Below are positions 10,105-22,399 of a stretch of 64,000 nt of DNA, piece by piece. The notes below the pieces were generated by a model that saw only the letters and a list, made by a program, of their open reading frames with translations, did no database searches and was not told where the DNA came from. The stretch spans positions 1,543,827 through 1,607,826 of the forward strand of contig NW_017804087.1 in the NCBI RefSeq assembly GCF_001625305.1, read 5' to 3'. The DNA is from Branchiostoma belcheri. Its lineage: Eukaryota > Chordata > Leptocardii > Amphioxiformes > Branchiostomatidae. The first letter of the stretch is position 1, and each line of letters starts with the position of its first letter. Position numbers and translations under genes: made by a program.

Positions 10105-12475
10105 TCTGTCAAAAAAGTCCTAGCCATCTCAATTTTGTTTGACGTACAGTACCGTTCGCGTTATAGTTACCCTAACGGCCGTTACTAACGCGTTTTTTTC
10201 CCGTTAGTTTTCCGTTATTAACTGGTTACTTTTCCGAAAGTTTTCCGTTACTTTTCCGAAAGTAACGCGTTTCTTTTTCGTCAGACTTCTCCATTCATAT
10301 GCAGGCGCGGTAACATCACAGGAATCGTGGGAGGAGTACTAATTTACCTCATGCGGGGCGGGAAATTACCGATACACACCGCTGGAACAGCGGAAGGAAC
10401 GTTGATCTAGCCCGCATTTTACTATATAACAGTAACGTTTAAAACCGGCGCATCAATTAGATCGACATTTTCTTTTGTCAGTGTTGCCCATGCAAGCGTT
10501 TCTATAGTTTGTCAACTTTAATTTGCTGTTTTTCTCTGTTTGTTTACTTATTTTACCACCGAATATGCAATCCTAGATGATCTGAAGTAACTGTTATAAA
10601 TTAATAAATACCCCGGTCCGCCGTACATATTATAGGCGGCGGGCCCGGCGTGAGGTAACGTAAGGGATGTGCAAAAACATCGCGAATAATTCCTATAACA
10701 CTCGAAAAAAGGCAGCATATTTACACGTGTCCACAAACATTTTTATGGCTAATTATTGACCAGTTTTGGGGAGTTTTGTTATGTCCTTGGGGTTTTGTTT
10801 AGAGTGGGACAGAAAGCCGTGCCGCGACTCCGACTCCGTGCACTTCCGTGTTACATTACGTTGTACGTGACCAACAAAATTACGCCAAAGGCACCACAAA
10901 TCCACATGTGCATATATATTTTTCCCGAAAATTCTTTTGAGTACGCATTTCGTCACTAGGATTTTGCTAATTAGTCGTAGAAATAAGGTAGAAACCAGCG
11001 TAAATGTGGCTCTCTCGGGATCGAGCTCTCTGCACTTCGCGCGGAAGGGCGCCCCAGCATGCAACGGGCTTCGTTCTAGCCAATCAGAGCGCAGGTCATC
11101 TAAGGTGAACCAATCAGAGCGTAGCTACTTGCATATTATAATGAGCATGCTGCTTCACATGCCGGCGGCCGGCCCTGAGTGCGCGGGAAATGTGTTTTGC
11201 AACTATATTTTTACGGGGATTTTCTGACGTTTGACGCTGACTTTGGCACGATATGATCGCACTACCATGTACACGCTACCGTAGGCGGCAAATGAGTGGT
11301 CATTTTTAGACAATCGTCGAGAAATTTTGGCGTTATGCACCCGGAAGTGAGCCGATCTCAGTTTGCGTTCCCTCGATTTTTGACAGTTTCCCCCGTGTTT
11401 CCCTCCTCAAAATAAGAAACAAAACTACCGCTATTAAATAGAACCATGTATTACAATTATCATTTCAACATGATAGATCTATTATATATTCCTTTATTTA
11501 AGTATGATATCATCATGGTTGTGGAAAGTCCTCAGCTAGCGAACCGAGTCCTTGCGCCGGGAGTGACGGTACATTTTACCGTGAGTATTAAAGCCGCTAG
11601 TACTAGTAAGCCGCGCGCCTTACAAAAATTATAATAATTTTTCTTTTGTGCCAAAAACCGCCGTGAATTTAAGGCATGAGTTACCGCTTTATATTTCTTC
11701 TACGGCAGATATTTCTTGTTTCGTCACGTCCCATGACGTCCTGTGAGAGCGGTAGGCCGCCGCTGGTACAAAATGTACAAGACATCGTCTGCCCACTGCT
11801 ACACTTTGTTGACATACATTGTATTACACAACGTAATTTTCCGCTAGAAATAACTATAGAATAGCATTAAAAGATAGCACAATTCGCTTCACACAGTCGA
11901 CACATGGATAAACCACAAAGTTATTTTACGAATCACATGTCCACTTGCCTCTGGTGCTGTTATTTTTCTAAGGGGCAACATCGCAACACATTAGCGGACG
12001 CCCCAGGAGGTGGCAAATTGCTATTGTCTTGTCGGCGCGCAAAACAAACATGAAATCCGACCCTATCACATTAACGCAAACGGTAACGCGTTAGAAATAA
12101 TTTCTGACGATTTTCTAACCATTTTCTGACGAAAATCTAACCAAATACTGACGATTTTCTAACCATTTTCTGACGAAAAAATAACTCGTTAGTAACGGGG
12201 TACCCGGTTAACTATAACGCGAACGGTACTGTATCATGTCAAGTGCCAAACTCACAATCGGGGCTACCCAGGCAACATTTTGAAATCTTGACTCCCTGAA
12301 AGTGAAACGCTATTTGCTGCATTTTGAGGGTCAAATTTTGCTGGTAGCTAAGTTTAATGATATCTCTTTCCATACTTTTAAATGCCAATTTTTGTCTATC
12401 GAAGATGACAGACTGAACAAAATTTTGGTCCAAAATGAGTGGCAAAATTCCGTCAAATGAAAGATGCTGGCTAGA
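10105..12475 (+). repeat. R1 dispersed repeat copy split by the 2.1-kb transposon
   Basis: The left flank (10105-10146, ending CTCAATTTTGTTTGACGTA) and the right flank (from 12232, TATCATGTCA..., through CTGCATTTTGAGGG to CGTCAAATGAAAGATGCTGGC) together match the continuous R1 copies at 5905-6203 and 46020-46200. This shows the transposon landed in a pre-existing R1 element. Confidence 0.75.
10147..12231. mobile_element. 2.1-kb nonautonomous DNA transposon, TA-flanked, long inverted ends
   Basis: The two ends are inverted copies starting CAGTACCGTTCGCGTTATAG, each flanked outside by TA, as expected for a Tc1/mariner-pogo type target duplication. Inside each end are imperfect subterminal repeats. 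The left has CCGTTA and CCGAAAG runs (10184-10285). The right has TCTAACCATTTTCTGACGA runs (12090-12180). The interior is GC-richer than the flanks. It has two CCAATCAGAGCG boxes (11079 and 11110) but no transposase-like frame. The element sits inside a dispersed R1 repeat. The superfamily call is tentative. Confidence 0.8.
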
Positions 12476-15400
12476 ACACTGGTAGTGGTACACATGCAAC
12501 AAGCAAAATGGGAGGGCCACATGTACAGACAGTCTGGCATCTTGTCTATGCACAGGTGCTACCTGCTACTGATAGGGGAGGGTCTCATCACACGGACCAT
12601 TTCCATACCAAAATTAGATCATCACAAATACTTTTTATAGCTCTCTAGCCAAATCTTTGGGTGTATCATATGGTGATTTATGGTTCTGCATCTGTATAGC
12701 CGGTATAACTGGGTGCAACACACCAACTTTTGTATCTGTATCTGTATAGCCAGTATAACCATCATTCGAAATAACACACCTATTGTTCCTAACCTACAAG
12801 CATCATCATCATCATGCAAGTACCAAGTATCAAAATAGAAAATATTAGCTATTATTTTCCCTTACATCTGCCACAAATCTAACAGGAACATTTTTGTTTT
12901 GAAAAGATGCATCTATGGTAAGACATCTATGTATAAATTTGACCCTGAACCTTGACATTTACTACAATGTGCTAAAAAGTGGTTTGTCACTTACTGTAAT
13001 AAATTAGTGTTTTTCACACCCCTATATATGAATGGTATAATCTCTCTGTATACAAATTAGCTGATTACCGTGTTGAAAAACTGCATTCTGGGATTATCTC
13101 TAATGAGTAGAATATTGTGTGGCACTTTTGTTCTAAGAAGAATTAGAACTTGAAGTGGAATTTTTGTCACAAAAACTCTTTTGGGATAATCTCTATCTTA
13201 GCCTAATCCTGGCTTAGGATAATTTGTGGACCACCTAGCGGGATAACCAATCAGCGATTGTTTTGGTTAATCACCCTGAACTAATGGCAGCTTTTGGCAA
13301 CAGCAAGTTCTTTAATGACACTAATCTCAAAATTCTTCTGGAAATAATGGATTAATCCTGAAGAATCAGTGGAAAGAAACAAAGGCAGTTTCACCACACA
13401 GTATTTTCTATGGAATCCACCTTCATATAGAATTGTTGTCTTAATGTATTTACAAGATTTGCATGAAAAGCCTAAGTGGCAATTAGTAGAAAATTAATGA
13501 GAATACGAAAGCAACAACAATATTGTTCACAATCTGATAGGTTTGCCACAAGCCTGTTGTTACAATCTCTCTCTGTCACAGGCTGATACATGTAGCTCTA
13601 GGCCTGATCAGTTAATAATACGGCCAGCAAATATTGGAAGCAACAGTGTGTAAAGTGAGCCTAAGACCCGATTTACACACTGGCAAAAAAAGATATATGT
13701 ATATCGTCCTGGGAGAAATGATTTTTTTTGCCCAGCATAAACTGGCCCCTAGTCCAGAAGTGCCAGTTATAAATGATGATGCCATGACCCCTGCTGTGAG
13801 GTCCTCTGATCATCAGTGTGTATCAAACCAGTAACTTATCACATAATCCATTAACCAACACCTCACAGGAATGCTAACAACAATCACATGCTTCTCTCAT
13901 CACACTCAATAAGATTGTTTCCTCATTTCACCTCACGACCTCAGATAGATGGTAGAAGGATATAAAAAATCTGACCGCCCCAAACCCCCCCAAAAATATC
14001 TCAAGTGCATGTCTCGGTGGGAGCACTTCTAGATATAGATGCGGGCTCATATTTCCATATACATATTGACTATACAAAGTGGCTACCACATCATGAAAGA
14101 ATGTATAAGACAGTTATTCAAATAATCTAAGTTATATAGGTTAGGATATACAGCGGATTAAGGAGTTTAGAATAGTAACAGACATTTAGCTTCATATATG
14201 CAACCTAAGCCACATAAAATCCAAAGATACACATGACATATAATTAATAGTGTCTGGCACTGAAGACCTGATATTTACCCAACTATGTGACCTCGGAATG
14301 GTTTTAAACCCCCGACTTTTTCGGGTCCTTTCTCCAATCCTTAACAACTTCACAAATGCAGGGAATGTCCAATTTACAAGTGTTTGCGAATGCGGGGCTC
14401 TTTATTTCAAGATGGGAGCTATCTTTTCCCTGTAGGGTATTGCATATAGTGGATGGCGAAAGACGTTGCAATAACATAGAGACAAGTATGTGACCCACAG
14501 ACACCCCTGTCTAACGTGTCAAAGACTATCACACGATCATATACCCCATACGTATCACATACAACAGTAAAATATGGTCTTAAAAATTGCAGTGTGTCGT
14601 CCAACCTTATGGGAGGGCGGAAACAGATACATTCGTGGTGACCTTGAGGTTTGATTTGGATATCATGGAGAATTCAGCAAGTGATGGAAACAATCAACAA
14701 GCTTGGGGAACAGCTATTTCAAGCAGTTCTCTCCAGTATCTCGAGTGCCACGTTGTTATCTTTCCCCATACCGCATTCGGACCACCTCTTAGAGCACACA
14801 CAAATTTCCACTGTAAAAGTGTTCATCTTGCAACTTCCAAAAAGCACTCTTTGAAAGCTATTAGCAAATCATGTTATGGGCAAAAAAGTTGCTGACAGCA
14901 TCCAAAACGATTTGCATCCTCCATGTGTTAATATCTCCTATCTATATTTTGTAAAAACATAGATAACTTTCTGAAATAAACATGTAAAAAAATCTGCAAC
15001 ACAGACACCTTTAAATGCAGGCCTTATTTATTTAGTCGCAGTTCATGTGAGCTGGTGCAATTGATACATTTGTGTACTCCCAGGCAGCAGATTTGTTTGG
15101 TATGCCTAGCTGGGAACGTTGGTGGTCTCATTTGCCCTCAATACAATCTGTTTACACTTCCATTTTCCACTAAAACTAACCCTAAGAACCTTAAACGTGC
15201 CCTTTTAAAGCTCAAACATGTTCCTCCTTCCGGGATTGCGGCATTCTTTTCCCACCAGAAGCGATAGCAAAGAAAGGAGCAAACTACGAGAGGAAGTTTG
15301 AAAGGCCTGTGTCTCATGTACAAACTTTAGCGCTACTGTTCTATAAACAGTGTCTAAACCGCACTTGCTTGAGTAAACATGCCTGGCTTTTGCCTCTGAC
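12476..15400. other. No gene seen; unique-looking noncoding DNA
   Basis: Open frames are short and have no recognisable motifs. A palindromic patch (TAGCCTAATCCTGGCTTAGG, 13199-13218) is the only local structure noted. Confidence 0.45.
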
Positions 15401-15840
15401 AGCCGCATGCTGTATACATTGGTTGTACCACTTCCCATATCCCACAATGCCGATGGAATGTTAGGTAGCATGAACTTCGACCCGCTGCAGTGCGAGACTG
15501 TATCAACGAAGAACGTCAAGCGCCATTTTTTGGCCATGGAGAGGAATTTATCACGTTTTCAAACATGGAATCCTCGAACTTCTTTGACTGGAAGGAACGT
15601 CGCATTCTTCAGTCAAGTGGCCATTTTGGCGCAGCACTTGAGGGTGGAGTTACGTACACAAACATCCCTTTTGTTGTACTTGATGTCCACTTTCAAGATG
15701 GCGGTCTCCCAGAACAGCCCCGTCCTTGTGATCGCGAAAGGCGGGCAACTTTTTCTACGCCGTCTGCACGATCACAATTACGCCTGCCTACGGTTCTGTT
15801 GAAGTGAATATCGCCTTCCTGACGAACACAAAGCGACGGC
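15400..15840 (+). other. GC-richer patch with overlapping open frames, nature unknown
   Basis: Two overlapping plus-strand frames stay open here (15407-15802, 131 aa; 15490-15807, 105 aa), and a minus-strand frame covers part of it. Neither product resembles a family I know. The patch includes CAAGATGGCGG at 15695, a YY1-like site overlapping an ATG, which is often found at housekeeping-type starts. Several CGCCATTTT-like words are also present. It could be an unmethylated promoter, an unrecognised exon or an old repeat. Coding status is unproven. Confidence 0.2.
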
Positions 15841-17983
15841 GCCGACAAGACCCGCAATTATGTCACCTGCAAAAAATCTCACCCATCTGATACATGTTTG
15901 TTTTATGAACTTGACTCTCAAACACTTGTTCTCTGTTGTTAATCATGACAGCGTTTCTGAAGGAATGCTTCTGTTATGTTTAGCAATTTAAAAGCAGTGA
16001 TGTAATACTTAGAGGTGAAAACGAGCCAACTTCTCTCTAAGGACCCCTCTAGGAGGTATTGCATAGTGTCTACTGAGGAAGCCTTGCTCATGGCAAAACT
16101 ATTTCACGACCACTTTTCAATGCACATGAAGTAAATTTACTTTGCAAACACTTTGTAAAAACTCCAGGCTTTGATGTCTCTGAGACAACAAGGTACCGGC
16201 ATTTGGAAAATAAAATAAAGACAAAATTGCTGATTAAGCTTTACTTCCATCATCAATGTACTTTGCTTGGGCTTACTGTACAACAAAAATATGTCCCCCT
16301 CCCCAAAAAGTCTCTAAGCAGTTCTTTTGGTAGCTGCAAGGACAGTGCAAATAATGTCCTTAGTGGCTGCAAGACAGAATGAAATTAGCCAAGTAGGTAG
16401 TCAACATGTAGCCATCTAAAGGGCTTGCATAAAAAAGATACCTGGGTCCATAAAAAGAAACTTTAGAAAGGCCTATAAAAATGCCTAAAACATGCCCAAC
16501 ATAAGGCAGAGCCCAAACCTCTGCTTGAAGAGTGCCCCCACCCCCCACCCCCTCTCTTCCTGCATGGACCAGCCCACTTGGCTAATGTATTTCATGTAGA
16601 CCATTGTTCTGCTAAGTTGAGGAGTCTGGAACAAGATCTCTTGATTATCACAATGGCTTCCTGCTCAATCCATTCCAGTCATGCCACTCCAATCTGGTCA
16701 TTGTCCCTTTACTATCATCACCGGACCCTCTTCAAATACTCCAGACTATTGGAGAGTGCAGCTGATGAGGTTTTGAGTGTCCTTCGATGAGAAATACAAC
16801 CCCGTTGGTCCAGACGTTTTTGCGGTGGGCCGGTTTCCGAGAGCGGTTTCCGCAGGCTTCTCCAATGTTGACAACAATGTCGTCTTTTGTTGACTCATGT
16901 TTGTCGGAGGCCATATTGATTTACCTTGCTGATCCATTACAACTTTTTTTTTCCCTTTCAAACACTAGCTAACTTTTCTATTTTTACCTTCCAATTTCTG
17001 TCCTTCTTTCTGCCATCTTTAGTTGTATATAAAATGACTATAAAGCAACTTTGAAAGACGAAAACAAGCTACAAAACTTACAAAATGAAGTAGATTGTAA
17101 TCTCGTGCCTTATCAAAGTAGGCCTGTTACAACGTTGAAAGAAAACATTAAAAACATGCTCTGAAGATAACGACCACAAGAACAAAGGTACAGGTGCCAT
17201 ACAGCAAGGGCTTCTGGGAAGGAGACCATATTAGTTGTCACCTGATAAGGTCGCCGTGTAATCCAGGTAATCTGTTAAGTTGATAAACTCTATGGCCAGG
17301 ATTGAATGGATAGATAAAGCGTGGAGATTGCAGTAAGGGCAACCTACCAGGATATAGTACTAGTAATCCCTTTGCCATTTAACCTTTTTACCTTTTGATC
17401 TTAATGAGAGCTGACAATTAACCTAAGAAAGTATTTCTTCCATGTTTTAGCAATAAAAGAAGCAAATACGCGCCACCCATATCGTATTTGTCCATAAACA
17501 AATTTAGGACAATGCTTTGCCCTCCCATAGTGATCAGTGACAAAATTTCTCGTGACTATTTGAATTCGCTAAAACCTCAAGTTCTTTCTGACACCGGATT
17601 GACAACTTTAAATTCAAGACATATGATAGTTGCTTTCCAACAAAATAAGCTCTAAAAGTAGAAAGAAACTTTTTTGTGCTGGGATCAAAGATATTACTGG
17701 TGTTAGAAAAGGCAATTTTGACCATTTTCCTCTCCAACCATAGAATAAGAAAAAACACTATCTTCAACTATCCGAAAAACAGTTATCAATCCTGAAGCAC
17801 TGAAGTGTGTACATGTAGAATTTGGTGCTTTTTTTTAAACAATGAATGAAACATTGATTGAAATGTTGGACATCCTGTGATTTAAAGGAAAGGTAGCCTG
17901 GTTACCAAACCCATTTAGATGCTGAGTGTCTTTTATTCTCTCTGCAGAGCTATGAAAAAAGGTAGAGAAAGATGGAGAGAGAC

Positions 17984-17986
<3 letters not shown>

Positions 17987-18022
<36 letters not shown>
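17987..18022 (+). repeat. (GA)n microsatellite
   Basis: A run of GA dinucleotides about 36 bp long. The frames running through it on both strands are artefacts. Confidence 0.95.
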
Positions 18023-18025
<3 letters not shown>

Positions 18026-18451
18026 CATCACCAGTTTAGTATGTGGAACAGTCACATGATATGGTACAAGGGAGGCACCTATCAGCACATGTGTGCTCTC
18101 TCTGTTAGCATTGCAAAGCAATTCATCCCCATGGACCATCCTCAGGTGTGCTTAGCCTGTTTGCCCATCTGCCCTGAACAGGGCTTTTCCATGTTTCGTA
18201 ATCACGATTTGTTTACGTAGTCCTACGCTCCTCCAATCCACGCGGCTCTGGCCACCTGTGTCACATCCAGAAAGGACAATTCCTTCCCATCGTGATCACA
18301 CACACAAGGAATAAGATAGGTCACCCTTTATATAGAGATGGAGCAAAGAGGGTTGGATAGGAACGCCACCAACTGGGTGGTCTGATCTGACAGTTTTCTG
18401 AAGAATCTGGAATGGCTAAACCCAAAAGCAAGCTTCCGACCACAATACCAC

Positions 18452-18489
18452 CAAGGAGGTTCAAAAAGCTTCTTTTTTGAACCTCCTTG
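18452..18489. mobile_element. 38-bp palindromic insertion, copy 1
   Basis: The arms CAAGGAGGTTCAAAAA and TTTTTTGAACCTCCTTG form a near-perfect hairpin. It is flanked by perfect 7-bp direct repeats ATACCAC (18445-18451 and 18490-18496), which is the signature of an insertion event. Confidence 0.7.
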
Positions 18490-21400
18490 ATACCACCCAG
18501 CTAGCAGCTCTGAACACTGAAAAATTAAGCCGAAACCCTTTTGTATTTTTTCCCTTATTAACGTTAGTAGCTGTAATGACCTGAGCTATTCAACAATTCA
18601 ATTTTTACTAGTCTATTCTAAGATATACTTGAAATATTCTCTAATGTAACTTTGGGTACCAGAGCATTAAGATTTCAACCCCATACATTTAGCACTAAAG
18701 AGTGGATTGCTCAAACTCTCCCCCCCCCCATTCGAAATTTGCTGTTGCCACCAAAAAAATCTGATGTACATCCGTTCATAGTTTCATACATCAATCTTTT
18801 TCCTGTGCGTGTAACTTGGATCTGCTGTATTGCATTTTTCTCCAAAGCCTGTTTTTGCTGATTGCATGAAAACACTTTGTATCGAGTATGCTTGAGTTGA
18901 AGAGATGGATTTCGCGGTGTCTTGTTGTATCCACCTTGTTTGCTGAGCGTATTGCATGACTTCCAGCACCTGTTCAGGACAAATACCCATTCTTTCTTAC
19001 TTCATGCACCAGAGGTAAAGCATGAAATTCTGAGAAACTACTTATGTCTCAGATTTCCCCAAACAACTCTATTGTTTTACTTGACTTTAATGTTAGTATC
19101 TCATATGAATAAGAAAAATTCTATAAAGAATTTGCCTTCATAATATAAACTGCTACATGGAATATATCATAAGGACTTATATCTTGACATGTTTGCTTCA
19201 TTTTTTCCCTTTGTTAATCTAATGTAAGAAAGAAGGTAATTTTTTTCAGTAGGATGTACAATGCATGTCTTGCTAAAAGGAAACTGATGATGTAGATAAG
19301 AAAATGATCATTGGTATATTTACATTGTGGCTTAGCATCACAGATTTGTATCAAGTATTTCAAGGAGCTTAAATGGCCAATTAGATAAGAGCTAAGAATT
19401 ACAGGAATTTCAGCACCCTCCTTAAAAGAACTTAAGACAAGGCACAAGTTTAAGACAATAGATGCTTCTAGCATGTGAGATTTCCTGGATCAAACTTAAG
19501 AACCGCCAAGACGTACTCATCCCAAGTACATCATCCTTTTCCAACAGACCACTTTGATGAAAAAATTTACTCAGAATTTCTTGGCCTCCTCAAAACAATA
19601 AATTGGCATAAAGAATGTACGTTCATATCATACGTCAAGGTAATGTATGATCTAACATACGTTCTTGTCATATGTCAAAACAGGCCGAATTACACACAAA
19701 ATTTGACATATGCAGTTTTCACATGCTCGCGTGCGTACACAGTTTTCAAACCGCCAGGTTTTTTGCTCACGTATAAATCGGGTCTCTGTCTATTCATGTG
19801 AGGACTGCGATAGTTATCTCTAGCTAACAGAGTCACAGACATGGGCTTTTAGCTGCCAGATGCATAAGGACAGCAAACATAGACTGTATTGTGTACAGTA
19901 CGTCTGGGAGGTCTACAGGTAGAGATAATAGAAACAATATGTTACTGTGTTAACAGACAGGTCAAATACAATAAATACTTCTTATTTGCTGATTAGAATG
20001 ACAAAAACCTCAATTTTAATACTGTACAATTTTGTATAAATGCTCTACCACTGGTCAATGGACAATGTACGGGTAAATATGATTTTAACGCAATTCAAAT
20101 ATGCGAGGTACAACACTTAACGGTTAATGTTAATAAACATTTTAGCAAGGAAAAATATAGCTGTTTTCATAGCTTGTCAAACATAGCTGTCGTGTCTTTC
20201 ATGTCTCCCAGTTTGCCATGGTACATATAACACAGCTGTACGTCAATAAACTTTGAGCCAACTCTCGGGCCACGGCTAGTAAATTTTATGGATGAGATGA
20301 CATTGACTTTTGCCCGACTTCTGGAGAAAAAGGAAAATTTGTTCCTCACCTGAGATGGTAATAAAAGAAAATTCCCAAAAGTGGAAAAAATATGCTGTAA
20401 AACTGTACCTTTTTACTACAAAATGCTGTGGTTGTAGTGATAGCCATTTTATGCACTTCTATAATGCAGGAATACAAGACTTGTTGGCTATGAAATCATT
20501 ATTTCTCACTTAAATTTTTTTTTACAACATTCACAGTCTCTGTTTTGAAAATTTTGGCATCTTGTTTCTTTTTTACCCATCTTGTTTTTTCAATCACGTT
20601 CACTGTAAGATTTGGAGTCTGCTGAGGATGTCATCCATAAAGTTTACTTGCCACGGCCTAAGTCAATAAACTTGGAGCCACTCTTATCAACAATCAGTCG
20701 ACTTTAACAGACCGTCTTCTGCTGACCTTCCTCCACCCCAGGTGTACAAATCAGCTGTTTGCTTACACTACTTTATCTCCATCTCTTTCAAGTGGACAAA
20801 TGTGCTGCTATGTTTGCTCTAAGGCCAAACAGGTGGAGTCTGTTAGCCACACACAGGGCAGAACTGTTTTCAAAGAGATCCCCCCCCCCCTCCACACCTC
20901 CTTGTAGCTCAAGACTTCTCAATTCTAAGATTTCACGACTTACAAAGACACCGAGGGGCTTAGGTAAAGAGGAAAACATTGGGAAGAAGAAAAAAAGGGT
21001 CTTGGGTTGTGTTTATGCTACAAACCCTTTTGTGAGGAATATCCGGTACAACACAAGCGTCTTAAACGTGTTTGTCTTTACTTCCCAGCTGCATTGAACA
21101 GGTGCCAGAACTTTCTGCAAAGTGACACCAACTGCTAATAATGAAAACTCATTTTATGCCTTTTTTCATTCATGCATGCATGTATTCATTCATTCATTCA
21201 GTTTTATTTATTTTGGCTTGCCATGTCAAATAAATTTGCACACACAAGTGTACCAACATCTATTTTGGGGATTCAATCAATACATAAAATACACTGATAT
21301 CTTATGTACGTTTTATTTGACATTCAAACAAAGGAGAGAGCAATTCCTGACAAAAGAAGCTAATTATCTCTAGTACAATGTACTGTTCGTTGGCCCTATC

Positions 21401-22119
21401 ACCTAAGGTTTAAAAATGTAGATCAAGAAATGTAAACATAATGTCGTACATGTGTATATTAATTACTGTTCAGGTATTACGTTTTGTGGGGCCTCTAAAC
21501 GATACATAGCAACAACATCATTTCTTTCAAGCATAGCTTTTTTCCTGAGTTAGCAAAGACGCAACTTTACCCGGCACATACGGTTCTTAAAACGTGACTA
21601 TGGCCCTTTGACTGGGCACGCGCTATTGCTGAAAGCTTTATAACTACATGTATTACTCCAATCACTGTCAAGTTTCCAAACAACATCAACACCGCTCAAG
21701 TAGTAAAGTCAACATGTCTGCTGCTCTAGTTGGCACCTGTCCAGGTGCTACACAGGTGCGTTAAACACCTGTGCTCCACATGGCCCTTCTAAACAAACGT
21801 TCCACATCTGCATAACAGATGCGTAAGAGAGAAGACATTGCAAGTGAAAAATTAACCTGTGACAATTAGTTACTGTGTTACGGTGCTCCTAAATTTTTTG
21901 GTCGGCATGGTTAGGTAGTCCTTGTTGAAGATACTGTAAATCATGACACTTTTGATGTGGTTTTATTTTGACAAATTTTACACTGTTAATATACACTTGT
22001 GTTGTATTTCTATTGTACTACAGAATTGTTTTAACCATGAACTTCAAATACTGTGAAAACCTTGTTTTCCCTTGTGCCACGAAATAAAACTACTGCAAAA
22101 GTTAGTAAATACATGTAAA

Positions 22120-22390
22120 TTTACAGTACCAATGTTGCAAGCTTCCTTGTTCATTTGGCATGGATTGTGACAATCCTTTATGTAAGCATGCCACATTCAC
22201 GACTTTTGACGCCGGGTGGTAAGATTTCTTGGCATGTATGAAAACAAATACATTAATGGTACCAAAGTTGCCAGCTTTTTTGTTCATTTTGCATGAATAT
22301 GATTTATAACACACGGCTTTTGTAAGCATGCCGAGTTTTGAAGCCTGATTGTAAGATTTCTCCAAATTCTTGGCATGTGTGTGCCGCCAT
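22120..22390 (+). repeat. Imperfect tandem duplication of about 141 bp
   Basis: Both units contain GGTACCAA or AGTACCAA, GTTCATTTGGCATG or GTTCATTTTGCATG, GTAAGCATGCC, GTAAGATTTC and TTGGCATGT. Confidence 0.65.
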
Positions 22391-22399
22391 TCCAAAGTA

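Larger units (their letters stand above)
15841..22100. other. No gene seen; noncoding
   Basis: Apart from the GA microsatellite and the 38-bp insertion at 18452, I see no feature. Frames of 60-108 codons occur on both strands without domain-like sequence. Confidence 0.45.

Noticed and set aside
17933..18220. Frames rich in SLSLSL or REREREE through 18000
   Set aside because: They only translate the GA microsatellite on each strand.
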